Below, piece by piece: positions 1 through 6,504 of a stretch of 13,127 bases of DNA. Position 1 is the stretch's first letter, and every line of letters begins with the position of its first letter. The DNA comes from Anaerolineae bacterium. Its GTDB lineage: Bacteria > Chloroflexota > Anaerolineae > B4-G1. The stretch is taken from assembly GCA_016783285.1 (NCBI GenBank), contig JADHWW010000155.1, positions 1 to 13,127 on the forward strand, read 5' to 3'. The notes under the pieces are model-generated. The model searched no databases. It was not told the origin of the DNA and saw only the letters and a list, made by a program, of their open reading frames with translations. Position numbers and translations under genes: made by a program.

Positions 1-1
1 A

Positions 2-172
2 CAGCTCACCTACCACGCGTTTTTCCGGCTGGCACTGATGTTTGGCATTCTACACCTGGCTACGCTGGTGATCTCGACCCTGCCCCTCGCGGAGACACCG
101 CACCGCACCGCCGTGGTCTACCTGGCAGGGATCGGGGTCAGCGTGTTTGCGCTGACCGATGGGGAGAGCTAG
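2..172 (+). CDS. C-terminal end of a membrane protein, probably a hydrogenase membrane subunit (partial)
   Basis: The frame is open from the first bases of the window and ends at TAG 170-172, giving 56 residues of a protein that starts upstream. Two hydrophobic stretches are visible: one starting around AFFRLALMFGILHLATLVIS, and a second around YLAGIGVSVFAL close to the C-terminus. The stop is followed directly by the ATG of the hydrogenase small-subunit gene, with the Shine-Dalgarno-like GGGGAG lying inside this gene, so it belongs to the same operon. In Mbh- and Ech-type clusters this position is held by ion-translocating or linker membrane subunits (MrpD/NuoL-like or MbhI-like). The fragment is too short to decide which, and that assignment is inference from context. 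Confidence 0.7.
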   Translation, partial: QLTYHAFFRLALMFGILHLATLVISTLPLAETPHRTAVVYLAGIGVSVFALTDGES

Positions 173-607
173 ATGTTGGACCGGCTGACAGGCCGCATCG
201 TGCGCTGGGCACGGCAAAAATCCCCCTGGATTCTGCACTTTAACAGCGGGGGCTGCAACGGGTGCGACATCGAGATCCTGGACCTGCTCACGCCGCGCTA
301 CGATGTGGAGCGGCTGGGGATCCTAAAGGAGGCCTGCCCTCGTCACGCCGACATCCTGCTGTGCACCGGTCCTGTGACACGCCAGTCACGAGACCGGCTG
401 ATCCGGATCTATGAACAGATGCCCGAGCCCAAGTGGGTCGTCTCGATCGGCAGTTGCAGTTGCTCGGGCGGCGTATTCCAGGGTGGGGCGAATGTGATTG
501 GAGGCATCGATCGAGTGCTGCCCGTGGACCTGTACGTGCCAGGCTGTCCTTGCCGGCCGGAGGCCATGATCGATGGCCTGGTCAAGCTGCTGGGGATGAT
601 CCCATGA
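173..607 (+). CDS. Group 4 [NiFe] hydrogenase small subunit (NuoB/MbhJ/EchC-like)
   Basis: 144 residues. This is the electron-transfer subunit that holds the proximal [4Fe-4S] cluster next to the catalytic large subunit, on the cytoplasmic side of a membrane-bound hydrogenase. The cluster ligands are visible: C28 and C31 in GGCNGCDIE, a Cys in GSCSCSGG (C95, C97) and C125 in PGCPCRPEA. The spacing GCxGC, GSC, PGCP is that of the compact group 4 and complex I (NuoB) type. The usual PGCPPRPE has a Cys in place of the second Pro (C127), giving two additional nearby cysteines (C97 and C127). The start abuts the upstream stop, and the stop overlaps the next start (ATGA), so the genes are translationally coupled. 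A NuoB of complex I is the alternative, but the neighbouring large subunit has hydrogenase cysteines. Confidence 0.93.
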   Translation: MLDRLTGRIVRWARQKSPWILHFNSGGCNGCDIEILDLLTPRYDVERLGILKEACPRHADILLCTGPVTRQSRDRLIRIYEQMPEPKWVVSIGSCSCSGGVFQGGANVIGGIDRVLPVDLYVPGCPCRPEAMIDGLVKLLGMIP

Positions 608-1050
608 ACATATCCTCGATCCTGGACGCCCTGGGCGAGCGCTGGACCCTTGAGGTCCGCACCGTCCCTATCGACGAGACATTCGTGACACTGCGCCCTG
701 ACTGGGTTCGTCCGGCGGCCCAGATGCTCATCGAGCAGTACGGCTTGCGCCATCTCTCGACGATCACCGGACAGGACACCGGCCAAGAGATCCAACTCCT
801 GTATCACTTTTGGGATGGCGGCGGCTTGACGCTGTGCACATCCCTGCCAAAGGAGGATCCTGGCATCGCCACCTTGACTGACCTCATCCCCGGTGCCGCC
901 TTTTACGAGCGAGAGATCAGCGAGATGCTGCACGTGTCCTTTGTGGGACATCCCCCACACCCGCTCTTTCTGCCAGACGACTGGAATGGCGAGGCGCCAC
1001 TGCGCTCCGAGTTCGTCGCCCCGCCGCCAGAGCAGGGGGGAGAGGGGTAG
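604..1050 (+). CDS. NuoC/MbhK/EchD-like hydrogenase subunit (30 kDa complex I family)
   Basis: 148 residues. A structural subunit linking the small and large subunits in group 4 hydrogenases and complex I. The C-terminal half carries the family signature: residues 100-127 (FYERE, then HVSFVGHP, then LFLPDDW), corresponding to ERE..DM.G..F.GHP...LLP.DW. The N-terminal half is the alpha/beta region (about 1-95) with little direct sequence conservation. The ATG at 604 overlaps the upstream stop as ATGA. A longer in-frame ORF starts at 433, but it would lie inside the small-subunit gene and has no support. The large-subunit gene begins three bases after the stop. The family is clear although it contains no catalytic residues of its own. 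Confidence 0.9.
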   Translation: MNISSILDALGERWTLEVRTVPIDETFVTLRPDWVRPAAQMLIEQYGLRHLSTITGQDTGQEIQLLYHFWDGGGLTLCTSLPKEDPGIATLTDLIPGAAFYEREISEMLHVSFVGHPPHPLFLPDDWNGEAPLRSEFVAPPPEQGGEG

Positions 1051-1053
1051 CCT

Positions 1054-2136
1054 ATGTCGCGCATGACGATCCCGATTGGCCCGCAGCATCCCCTGCTCAA
1101 AGAACCTCTTGCGTTCTTGCTGACCGTGGAGGGAGAGCAGGTCATCGACAGCACCCTGCGCCTGGGCTACGTTCACCGGGGCATCGAACGCCTATGCCAG
1201 GAACGCAGCTATGTGCAGAACCTCCACCTGCTCGAGCGCGTCTGCGGCATCTGCTCCCACGTGCACACCACCGTCTACTGCCAGGGAGTGGAGGCGCTGC
1301 TCGGCCTGACCGTGCCCCTGCGGGGGCTCTACCTGCGCACGCTGCTCTGCGAACTGGAGCGCGTGCACAGTCACCTGCTCTGGCTGGGCGTGCTGGGAGA
1401 GAACATTGGCTTTACCACGATCTTTATGTACGCCTGGCGCGATCGCGAGATCGTGCTGGATATCATGGAGGAACTGTCCGGCGGGCGGGTCACGCATGCC
1501 GTCAACGTCATCGGCGGCGTGCGCATTGACATCGGAGATGACCAGTTCTACTCGTTCGTAGCCCAACTCTACGAACTGGAACGCCAGGCCGAAAAGCTTC
1601 TGGACATCATCCTACACGAACGCACGCTCCGCGTGCGCACGCAAAAGGTGGGCTATCTGTCCGCCGAGCAGGTGCGTGCGTACTGTACTGTGGGTCCGGT
1701 GGCCCGCGCTTCCGGGGTGGACGTGGATCTGCGACGAGATGCCCCGTACGCGGCCTATGGCCGGCTGCACGTCAACGTGGCCCTCGATGAAGGAGGCGAC
1801 GTGTGGGCACGCACCCTGGTGCGGGCGCTGGAGACCATCGAAAGCCTGCGCATGTGCCGGCAGCTGCTGATCGGACTGCCCGACGGACCCACCAGCGTGG
1901 ATGCCCCGCGTCGCGTCCCCGCCGGTGAGGCCGTGAGCCGCGCCGAAGCGCCTCGCGGCGAGCTGATCTACTACATCCGGAGCGACGGCAGCGACCGGCC
2001 GGCGCGGCTAAAGATCCGCACGCCCACGCTAACCTCGCTGATCACCTTGCGCGATCAGCTCCAGGGCATCAACACCGCCGACGTATCCGTCGTGCTGTCT
2101 GGCGTAGACCTGTGCATCGCCTGTGCCGATCGATGA
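1054..2136 (+). CDS. Group 4 [NiFe] hydrogenase large (catalytic) subunit (NuoD/MbhL/EchE-like)
   Basis: 360 residues. Catalyses reversible proton reduction to H2 at the Ni-Fe site. Both nickel-binding motifs are intact: RVCGICSHVHT near the N-terminus (C64, C67) and DLCIACADR at the C-terminus (C354, C357). The N-terminal GPQHPLLKEPLAF and GYVHRGIERL are typical of the NuoD/hydrogenase family. The four cysteines argue against complex I NuoD, which lacks them, and against Mbx/Mbs sulfur-reducing relatives, in which the site is altered. The protein ends only three residues after the last Cys, so there seems to be no C-terminal extension for a maturation protease to remove. The ATG follows a purine-rich GGGGAGAGGGG. 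A 465-base gap, unusual for this operon, separates it from the next subunit. Confidence 0.94.
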   Translation: MSRMTIPIGPQHPLLKEPLAFLLTVEGEQVIDSTLRLGYVHRGIERLCQERSYVQNLHLLERVCGICSHVHTTVYCQGVEALLGLTVPLRGLYLRTLLCELERVHSHLLWLGVLGENIGFTTIFMYAWRDREIVLDIMEELSGGRVTHAVNVIGGVRIDIGDDQFYSFVAQLYELERQAEKLLDIILHERTLRVRTQKVGYLSAEQVRAYCTVGPVARASGVDVDLRRDAPYAAYGRLHVNVALDEGGDVWARTLVRALETIESLRMCRQLLIGLPDGPTSVDAPRRVPAGEAVSRAEAPRGELIYYIRSDGSDRPARLKIRTPTLTSLITLRDQLQGINTADVSVVLSGVDLCIACADR

Positions 2137-2173
2137 CACGGCCCAGGAGGTTGGAGGACTTGTGACTAGGCAC

Positions 2174-2442
2174 TTCACCACGGAGCCACAGAGGCCACGG
2201 AGACCACGGAGAAGAGAGAAGAGAGAGAAGAGCATCAGACCTCCGTGTCCTTTGCGAAGCATCTCGCCGCGGTCAGCGAAGTCGCGCAGCATCCCGACAG
2301 GGTCGCCAGTGCCTCCGGCACAGATGCGGACAGGATGCTTCGCGACCCCGCCAAAGGCGGGATGCTTCGCGACCCCGCCAAAGGCGGGATGCTTCGCGAC
2401 CCCGCCCTAGATGGGATGCTGCGCAAAGAAAGGCAAAGGACA
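2174..2442. repeat. Composite fold-back repeat element inside the hydrogenase operon
   Basis: This lies in the 465-base gap between the large-subunit and NuoH-like genes. On the left is a run of near-identical octamers, ccacggag at 2178-2185, 2195-2202 and 2204-2211, with ccacagag at 2186-2193, followed by a GA-rich stretch. At 2241-2263 comes ctccgtg plus gtcctttgcgaagcatc, the inverse of the octamer and of the downstream repeat core (gatgcttcgc). At 2284-2295 gcgcagcatccc is the exact reverse complement of 2413-2424. The outer parts (tcctttgcgaagcatc at 2248-2263 against gatgctgcgcaaag at 2415-2428) pair as imperfect terminal inverted repeats. It resembles non-coding REP/MITE-like intergenic elements; no transposase gene is present in it. 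Confidence 0.75.
2333..2424 (+). repeat. 27-bp tandem repeat, three full copies plus a partial
   Basis: Copies begin at 2333, 2360 and 2387, each starting ggatgcttcgcgaccccgcc. The first two are identical over 27 bases, the third diverges in its last seven bases, and a partial fourth copy (ggatgctgcgc) follows at 2414. Because 27 is a multiple of three, the forward frame reads as a repeated GMLRDPAKG-like peptide, but nothing else supports coding. The cores cgcgaccccgcc and gggatgcttcgc have inverse matches just upstream, so the array belongs to the surrounding fold-back element. Copy number is likely to vary between strains (inference). Confidence 0.9.
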
Positions 2443-2515
2443 GCGTCTCTGTGATGAGAGGATTGCCGCTCAATGTGCGCACCGAGCACTTGTGGGTAAT
2501 CACCAGGGAGGACAT

Positions 2516-2605
2516 ATGACCTGTAGAGATGGCCCAGGTGCCCCTACCGCCGCCCGCCCGGCCCGTGGGCGGCTTGGGCGACCCGCAAAGAGAGAGGGGA
2601 GATGA
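2516..2605 (+). CDS. Possible 29-residue ORF overlapping the start of the NuoH-like gene
   Basis: An ATG at 2516 sits four bases after AGGGAGG (2505-2511), the best ribosome-binding site in this gap. It opens a 29-codon frame that ends at TGA 2603-2605, overlapping the NuoH-like ATG (2602) as ATGA. The product would be rich in Arg, Pro, Gly and Ala and resembles no known hydrogenase protein. It could serve only to bring ribosomes to the NuoH-like start after the repeat element separated the two genes. The frame also includes a 7-bp GC hairpin (2549-2555 with 2567-2573). It could equally be chance, because GC-rich DNA often has open frames of this length. Confidence 0.3.
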   Translation: MTCRDGPGAPTAARPARGRLGRPAKREGR

Positions 2606-3552
2606 CTGGCTGGGTGATGGACCTGATCAGAACGGCATTTGCGCTGCTGGTCTACCCCGGCTTTGCGTTCCTGTTTGTGTGCGCGCTGATCTTTGAGTGG
2701 ATCGACCGGAAGGTGACCGCTCGACTGCAGGGGCGCGTCGGACCGCCCTGGTTCCAACCGCTTGCAGACTGGATCAAGCTAATGGCCAAGGAGGACCTGC
2801 TGCCCACGGGAGCCAGCGAGTGGGCCTGTGCAGCCCTGCCGATCGTCTCCCTGGCCTGCGTGCTGACGACGAGCCTGTACATCCCCATCGCTGGAATGAC
2901 GGTGAACGCCTTTGAGGGCGATCTGATCGTGATTCTCTTTTTGCTCAGCGTCCCCGCGCTGGCCTACTTTTTGGCGGGGTGGTTGTCGATCGGGGTCTAC
3001 AGCGTGATCGGCGGAAACCGCTCACTGCTGCAGTACTTTTCGTACGAGGTGCCCTTTCTCATGGCCCTCAGCGGCCCAGCGATCATGAGCGGCTCGTGGT
3101 CCCTCTCGGACATTGCCGCGCAGCAGTCGCGCACGATCTGGGGTGTATTCGTGCAGCCGCTGGGCTTTCTGCTGGCGGTGGTGGGGCTGATCGGCAAGCT
3201 AAAGAGAACCCCGTTCGACATACCCAAGGCCAAGTCCGAGGTCGTCGCCGGCCCGCTGACCGAGTTCAGCGGGCGCAAGCTGGCGCTGTGGAATCTCTCG
3301 CTGCACATCAAGACAGTGGTGGGCATCTTTGTGCTGACCGATGCGTTCCTGGGGGGGAGCGGCGTCACCAAGATCCTGCCCCCTCCGCTCACGTTCGGGA
3401 TCAAGGCCCTGCTGATCCTGCTCATTCTCTCGGTGGCAGGGGTGCTGTACGCCCGGCTGCGCATCGATCAACTGGCAACCCTCGGCTGGCGGGTGCTGGC
3501 TCCGCTGGCGCTGGTGCAGATCGCATTCATCATCTGGATGGGAGTTGGGTAG
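2602..3552 (+). CDS. NuoH/MbhM/EchB-like membrane anchor subunit of the hydrogenase
   Basis: 316 residues, a polytopic membrane protein with about eight hydrophobic segments. It anchors the hydrogenase peripheral arm and takes part in ion translocation. Family motifs: DRKVTARLQGRVGP followed by DWIKLMAKEDLLP (about residues 35-68), the conserved cytoplasmic loop; NRSLLQYFSYEVP (139-151); and KRTPFDIPKAKSEVVAGP with TEFSG (201-224), matching PFDIPEAE.E.VAGP.TEYSG. Length is normal for the family. The ATG at 2602 directly follows AGGGGAG; a second ATG at 2617 (Met6) is better spaced from that site and may be the true start. The next gene begins two bases after the stop. Confidence 0.92.
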   Translation: MTGWVMDLIRTAFALLVYPGFAFLFVCALIFEWIDRKVTARLQGRVGPPWFQPLADWIKLMAKEDLLPTGASEWACAALPIVSLACVLTTSLYIPIAGMTVNAFEGDLIVILFLLSVPALAYFLAGWLSIGVYSVIGGNRSLLQYFSYEVPFLMALSGPAIMSGSWSLSDIAAQQSRTIWGVFVQPLGFLLAVVGLIGKLKRTPFDIPKAKSEVVAGPLTEFSGRKLALWNLSLHIKTVVGIFVLTDAFLGGSGVTKILPPPLTFGIKALLILLILSVAGVLYARLRIDQLATLGWRVLAPLALVQIAFIIWMGVG

Positions 3553-3554
3553 GG

Positions 3555-3953
3555 ATGTCTCGCTTTCGCTCGATCATTTACCTGCTGCCGCAGTTGGGGC
3601 GCACGCTGTTCACGCGCCAGATCACGGTCCGCTATCCGTTTGGGCCGCTGGAGCTGCCCGCGTATTTCCGGGGACGGGTGGTCGTCGATGCCGAGCTGTG
3701 CCGGGGATGCGGGGCGTGCACGCGCGACTGCCCGGCGATGGGGTTGGAACTGCAGAGCGAGGGCCGAAACAGGTTCCGGCTGGTCCACTACCCGGATCGC
3801 TGCGCCAACTGCGGGCAGTGCGAGGCGAGCTGCCGCTTTGGGGCGATCAGGCTGGTCAACGAGTACGTGCAGGCGACCGCTGAGCGGGAGAGGCTGGTGG
3901 AGGTGCTGGTGGAGCGGACGGGCGACGATCGAACTCCACCAAGCGATCCCTAG
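3555..3953 (+). CDS. NuoI/MbhN/EchF-like ferredoxin-type subunit with two [4Fe-4S] clusters
   Basis: 132 residues. It passes electrons from reduced ferredoxin toward the small subunit. Two classical binding motifs are complete: CRGCGACTRDCP (C49, C52, C55, C59) and CANCGQCEASC (C83, C86, C89, C93). The N-terminal 45 residues contain the TVRYPFGPLELP stretch that precedes the clusters in NuoI-like proteins, and a charged tail of about 35 residues follows. The gene starts two bases after the NuoH-like stop with AGGG just upstream, and it is the last clear gene of the operon. No NADH-binding subunits are visible here, which fits a ferredoxin-linked Mbh/Ech complex rather than complex I, though upstream genes are out of view. 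Confidence 0.92.
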   Translation: MSRFRSIIYLLPQLGRTLFTRQITVRYPFGPLELPAYFRGRVVVDAELCRGCGACTRDCPAMGLELQSEGRNRFRLVHYPDRCANCGQCEASCRFGAIRLVNEYVQATAERERLVEVLVERTGDDRTPPSDP

Positions 3954-4026
3954 ATGGACTCGTGGTGGTCTGGTCTTTGATTATCGCCCCTATCGTGTCA
4001 AGGAGGGGAGAAGAGCTAGAATGGCC

Positions 4027-4050
4027 GGTGTCCTCAATCTGAGGACCACC
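4027..4050 (+). terminator. Stem-loop downstream of the hydrogenase operon, possible transcript end
   Basis: GTCCTCA (around 4030-4036) pairs with TGAGGAC (4040-4046) over a three-base loop. Beyond one bulged C, GGT/ACC adds further pairs (4027-4029 with 4048-4050). It lies about 75 bases after the last hydrogenase gene. No T-run follows, so it is not a standard rho-independent terminator; it could instead protect the 3' end of the transcript. Confidence 0.35.
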
Positions 4051-4087
4051 TACGTTGACCGACAGGATCCCAGTCGAGCGACAATCT

Positions 4088-4246
4088 GACGGCTCGACCT
4101 CCACCCACACCCGCCCCGACCGGCCGGTGAGGTACCACACCCACCGCTGCAGCTCCCGCAACCACGTGAGGAACCACTCGCGGCTCAATACGCACGGCGA
4201 ACGCCGTCTATGACTCTGCTTCCAGGAAAGCATCGGACCTATCTCC
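4088..4246. repeat. Dispersed repeat, copy A
   Basis: Shared with copy B: ccgaccggccggtga, cacccac, gcagctcccgc, gaaccactc, tgactctgcttccag and a catcgg...cctatctcc end, in the same order and spacing, with scattered substitutions. Shared with copy C: gacggctcgacctccac and cacaccc before the gaccggccgg core. Copy A lacks the ctactcgatgatcctcc segment at the left end of B and C. The minus strand is open through the copy, and the peptides from A and B show similar stretches (WKQSHRR, REWF, TGRSGRVW). Differences between the copies are not clearly biased to third codon positions, so I treat it as a non-coding repeat or a decayed gene end. Confidence 0.75.
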
Positions 4247-4392
4247 TGCCCCCCGCTGCATCGCCTTTGCCCCGTATCCAGTACCCAACTCTCGCCACCG
4301 ATGCTCTGGCTCACAGACTACGGCAGCGCCTCACGGGCCGTCTCTCCCCAACATCCTGCCCCACCACCGCCGAACTCTCAACTCAGACTCCC

Positions 4393-4536
4393 TCACTCGC
4401 TCCATAGGATCCAAGACGCGTTGCGCGTCCTCTGGAGCAGCTCCTCGAGCCCCTGAGCCAGTTGGTACGCCATCCGCTCTACGGGTGTGTGGGGTTGTGG
4501 TTCTGAGGCATAGTGACGTTGTCGAGTTATGCTCAC
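4393..4536 (-). CDS. Possible 47-residue ORF downstream of the radical SAM gene
   Basis: A GTG-started frame (4536 down to TGA 4393-4395) begins five bases after the stop of the radical SAM gene, on the same strand but in a different frame. The product ends in a helix-like stretch, ERMAYQLAQGLEELLQRTRN, followed by ASWILWSE. There is no convincing ribosome-binding site, and the in-frame stop upstream lies inside the radical SAM gene. The amphipathic helix pattern is the only point in favour of coding. It may be the remains of a longer gene, because the spacer to its left (to 3954) carries repeat copy A and no intact gene. I do not recognise a family. Confidence 0.2.
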   Translation of the reverse strand: MSITRQRHYASEPQPHTPVERMAYQLAQGLEELLQRTRNASWILWSE

Positions 4537-4541
4537 CAGCT

Positions 4542-5942
4542 CTAGTGGCTCTTTATCGCTTGGGCCTCACCCCGGGACAAGTCCAATCCCCGGTACTTTT
4601 CACGGTAGAAGCGCAACGCATTGCTTCTAGCGGAGAGGTTGCCCACTATGCTCACTAGCGTGCTGGTGGGCTTGCGCATACGCCACAAGTTGCCGAACAC
4701 CCGGCGAATGATGCGTGGGTAGGAGTAAAAGGCCCGGGAGCATGCCTCATTCTCCGCAAGCATATCGGCCCAGGACAGATGCTGGTATCTAGCCACCGGG
4801 CGGGTCAGCGTGTAGCACTGCCAGTCCTCCGGAAAGTTATTGGCGACGATACGGCCTTCCTCTTCCATTCTGTCCCACAAGCGTGTGCCGGGGAACGGCG
4901 TCAAGAACGTCACGTTGAGGATGTCCAGGCCATAGTGATTGGCCGTATCGGCGATCTGCTGCCCGATGCCCGGCCCATCGACGTCCAAACCCATAATGAA
5001 CGAGCCAGTCACAAGAATGCCGTGCCGCTGTATCCGCCGGACGGAGGCCCCTAGATCGCGGCCTTTCTGGATGTTGAACTTTTTGTTTACTTCCACCAGC
5101 CCTTCCACACTCGGCGACTCGAAGCCAATAAAGACGCCGAGGCAGCCAGCCTTCGCGGCCAGTGTAAGCAGTTCTTCGTCGTCGGCCATGTTAATCGTCA
5201 CCTGGGTAATCCACTTCTTGCCAAGATTCGCCTTGATCATCGCCCGGAACAGGTCCTTGGTACGGGCGATATGTTCCGTACGGGTGCCGATCAGGTTGTC
5301 GTCCACGATGAGGACAACCTTTTCCTGGATCAATTCGAACTCTTGCAGTACGTTCTCAATCGGACGGCATCGGAAGCGCCTCCCGTTGAACGCGGTGACG
5401 CTGCAGAAGCTGCAGTTGAGCGGGCAACCGCGCGTGGTCTGGATTGCCCCCAAGCGATACCCGGTTGGCAGCAGGTCATGCCGGGCCAGTGGAACCTTGT
5501 CCATTTCCAGGTGGGTACCCCTATAGATCTGATTCAAGGTACCCCGTCGGGCATCCTCCAGAACCTGCGCCCAGATGCTCTCCGCTTCGCCCGTCACTAC
5601 TGCGTCCACTCGCTCTGAGGCCTCCGCTACGCACATGGTCGCATGGATGCCACCCATGACCACGGGCACGCTGCGGCTGCGGAACTCGGCCGCCACTTTG
5701 TAGGCACGGTCCGCTTGTGGGGTAGATGCGGTGATCCCCACCAGGTCGGGGCGTGGCATAGCCGCATAGTCGGGCGCGCCGAGGTTCTCGTCAACCACCG
5801 TGATGTCCCACTCGGGCGGAGTGAGGCCGGCCACGACCAGAAGGCCAAGCGGCTTCCAGACGCGATACTGGTTCCAGCGGCTCTCTCTGACCCTGGTAAC
5901 GCTTACCAACGGATTGGATGGGTTTATCAGGTATAGGCGCAC
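4542..5942 (-). CDS. Cobalamin-binding (B12) domain radical SAM protein
   Basis: 466 residues. The N-terminal third (about 1-140) has the Rossmann-like pattern of a B12-binding domain (VVDENLG, DLVGITAST, VPVVMGGIHATM, VVTGEAESIW). A radical SAM core follows, with cluster motif CPLNCSFC (C173, C177, C180; CxxxCxxC). The C-terminal part (about 340-466) resembles the DUF4070-type extension of such enzymes. Members of this class carry out radical methylations and ring or chain rearrangements, including hopanoid- and lipid-modifying enzymes; the substrate cannot be read from sequence. The start is GTG at 5942, with GAGGAG (5949-5954) six bases upstream, which decides the start. It runs toward the hydrogenase operon and stands alone, with no recognisable partner enzyme. 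Confidence 0.88.
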   Translation of the reverse strand: MRLYLINPSNPLVSVTRVRESRWNQYRVWKPLGLLVVAGLTPPEWDITVVDENLGAPDYAAMPRPDLVGITASTPQADRAYKVAAEFRSRSVPVVMGGIHATMCVAEASERVDAVVTGEAESIWAQVLEDARRGTLNQIYRGTHLEMDKVPLARHDLLPTGYRLGAIQTTRGCPLNCSFCSVTAFNGRRFRCRPIENVLQEFELIQEKVVLIVDDNLIGTRTEHIARTKDLFRAMIKANLGKKWITQVTINMADDEELLTLAAKAGCLGVFIGFESPSVEGLVEVNKKFNIQKGRDLGASVRRIQRHGILVTGSFIMGLDVDGPGIGQQIADTANHYGLDILNVTFLTPFPGTRLWDRMEEEGRIVANNFPEDWQCYTLTRPVARYQHLSWADMLAENEACSRAFYSYPRIIRRVFGNLWRMRKPTSTLVSIVGNLSARSNALRFYREKYRGLDLSRGEAQAIKSH

Positions 5943-5969
5943 ACGTTACTCCTCATGAATTGTGTCCGG

Positions 5970-6045
5970 CCTCGCGGTGCGAGGACCAGGGTTCTCTCCT
6001 CAAGTCGGTCGTGCAGGACCTGCGAACTTGAGCCATGAAAGGCTC
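5970..6045. other. Cluster of short hairpins upstream of the radical SAM gene
   Basis: Three adjacent inverted repeats lie in the region where the leader or promoter of the minus-strand radical SAM gene should be. They are CCTCGC/GCGAGG (5970-5975, 5979-5984), a nested pair CAAGT/ACTTG (6001-6005, 6026-6030) around GCAGG/CCTGC (6013-6017, 6019-6023), and GAGCC/GGCTC (6030-6034, 6041-6045). No known riboswitch pattern was recognised and no promoter hexamers stand out. These could be operator sites or RNA structure. Confidence 0.35.
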
Positions 6046-6152
6046 TTGCAAGGGTCATTCACGCTTCACGATCTCTGCCAGCCTGGACGCCCTCATCCCG
6101 GCGCCCGCGTCCGCCTGCGGCAGTGACTCGCCCCTCTCAGCCCTTCACCAAT

Positions 6153-6314
6153 CCCCTACTCGATGATCCTCCCCACACCCTCCCCGACCGGCCGGTGACG
6201 TACCGCACCCACTGATGCAGCTCCCGCCACCGCGTTCTGAACCACTCACGGGCAGAGACGCGCCGCGAGGGTCGCCTGTGACTCTGCTTCCAGAAAGGCA
6301 TCGGGCCTATCTCC
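6153..6314. repeat. Dispersed repeat, copy B
   Basis: Begins with ctactcgatgatcctcc (shared with copy C), continues through ccgaccggccggtgacgtacc and gcagctcccgcc, and ends in tgactctgcttccag...cctatctcc (shared with copy A). Compared with C, 28 bases are missing between the two CACACCC boxes (gacggctcgacc...), as expected for a deletion between short direct repeats. It sits in the 562-base gap between the radical SAM gene and the three-gene minus-strand operon. No intact gene is seen in that gap. Confidence 0.75.
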
Positions 6315-6388
6315 GGCTGGCAGCGAACCTTGAGGTACCACAGTGTGTAACTGCAAGGGCAGTGAACACTGCTTGCTCTCCTCATCAG

Positions 6389-6428
6389 CCCGCCGCGCTC
6401 TGGGCAAGCGCGGCGGGTGCTTTCTGTC
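6389..6428 (+). terminator. Strong GC-rich stem-loop followed by a T-rich tract (terminator-like)
   Basis: An 11-bp perfect stem (CCCGCCGCGCT 6389-6399 with AGCGCGGCGGG 6407-6417) with a seven-base loop, followed on the + strand by TGCTTTCTGT. This is the form of a rho-independent terminator for + strand transcription, yet no + strand gene precedes it. Read on the minus strand it lies about 90 bases beyond the stop of the 166-residue gene, but there it lacks a T-run. Upstream (6328-6372) are alternative stems, ccttg/caagg, cagtgt/acactg and gcagtg/cactgc, some mutually exclusive, which resemble attenuator-like or small-RNA folding. Confidence 0.55.
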
Positions 6429-6504
6429 TATGGCGCACATATCTGAGTGCTAGTGCGACGTTTCCGTAGGGAACTGACAAAGCTTCTCTCTATCTGTGGT
6501 GCGC

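Noticed and set aside
409..1176. Long minus-strand open frame of 255 codons across the small-subunit and NuoC-like genes
   Set aside because: It runs antisense to two well-supported hydrogenase genes and its peptide has no family pattern; GC-rich codons leave the opposite strand open.
2174..2428. CRISPR array
   Set aside because: The 27-base units are directly tandem without unique spacers, and no cas gene is near.
2245..2454. Repeat peptide frame (MLRDPAKGG units) in the operon gap
   Set aside because: It follows from a 27-base repeat that happens to be a multiple of three; no ribosome site, and the inverted repeats around it point to a non-coding element.
2979..3953. Long + strand open frame that seems to fuse an unknown protein to the NuoI-like subunit
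   Set aside because: Most of it is an out-of-frame reading of the NuoH-like gene; only the part from 3555 carries the ferredoxin motifs.
3856..4314. Minus-strand open frame through repeat copy A
   Set aside because: It overlaps the end of the NuoI-like gene and the repeat; substitutions between copies A and B do not look protein-conserving.
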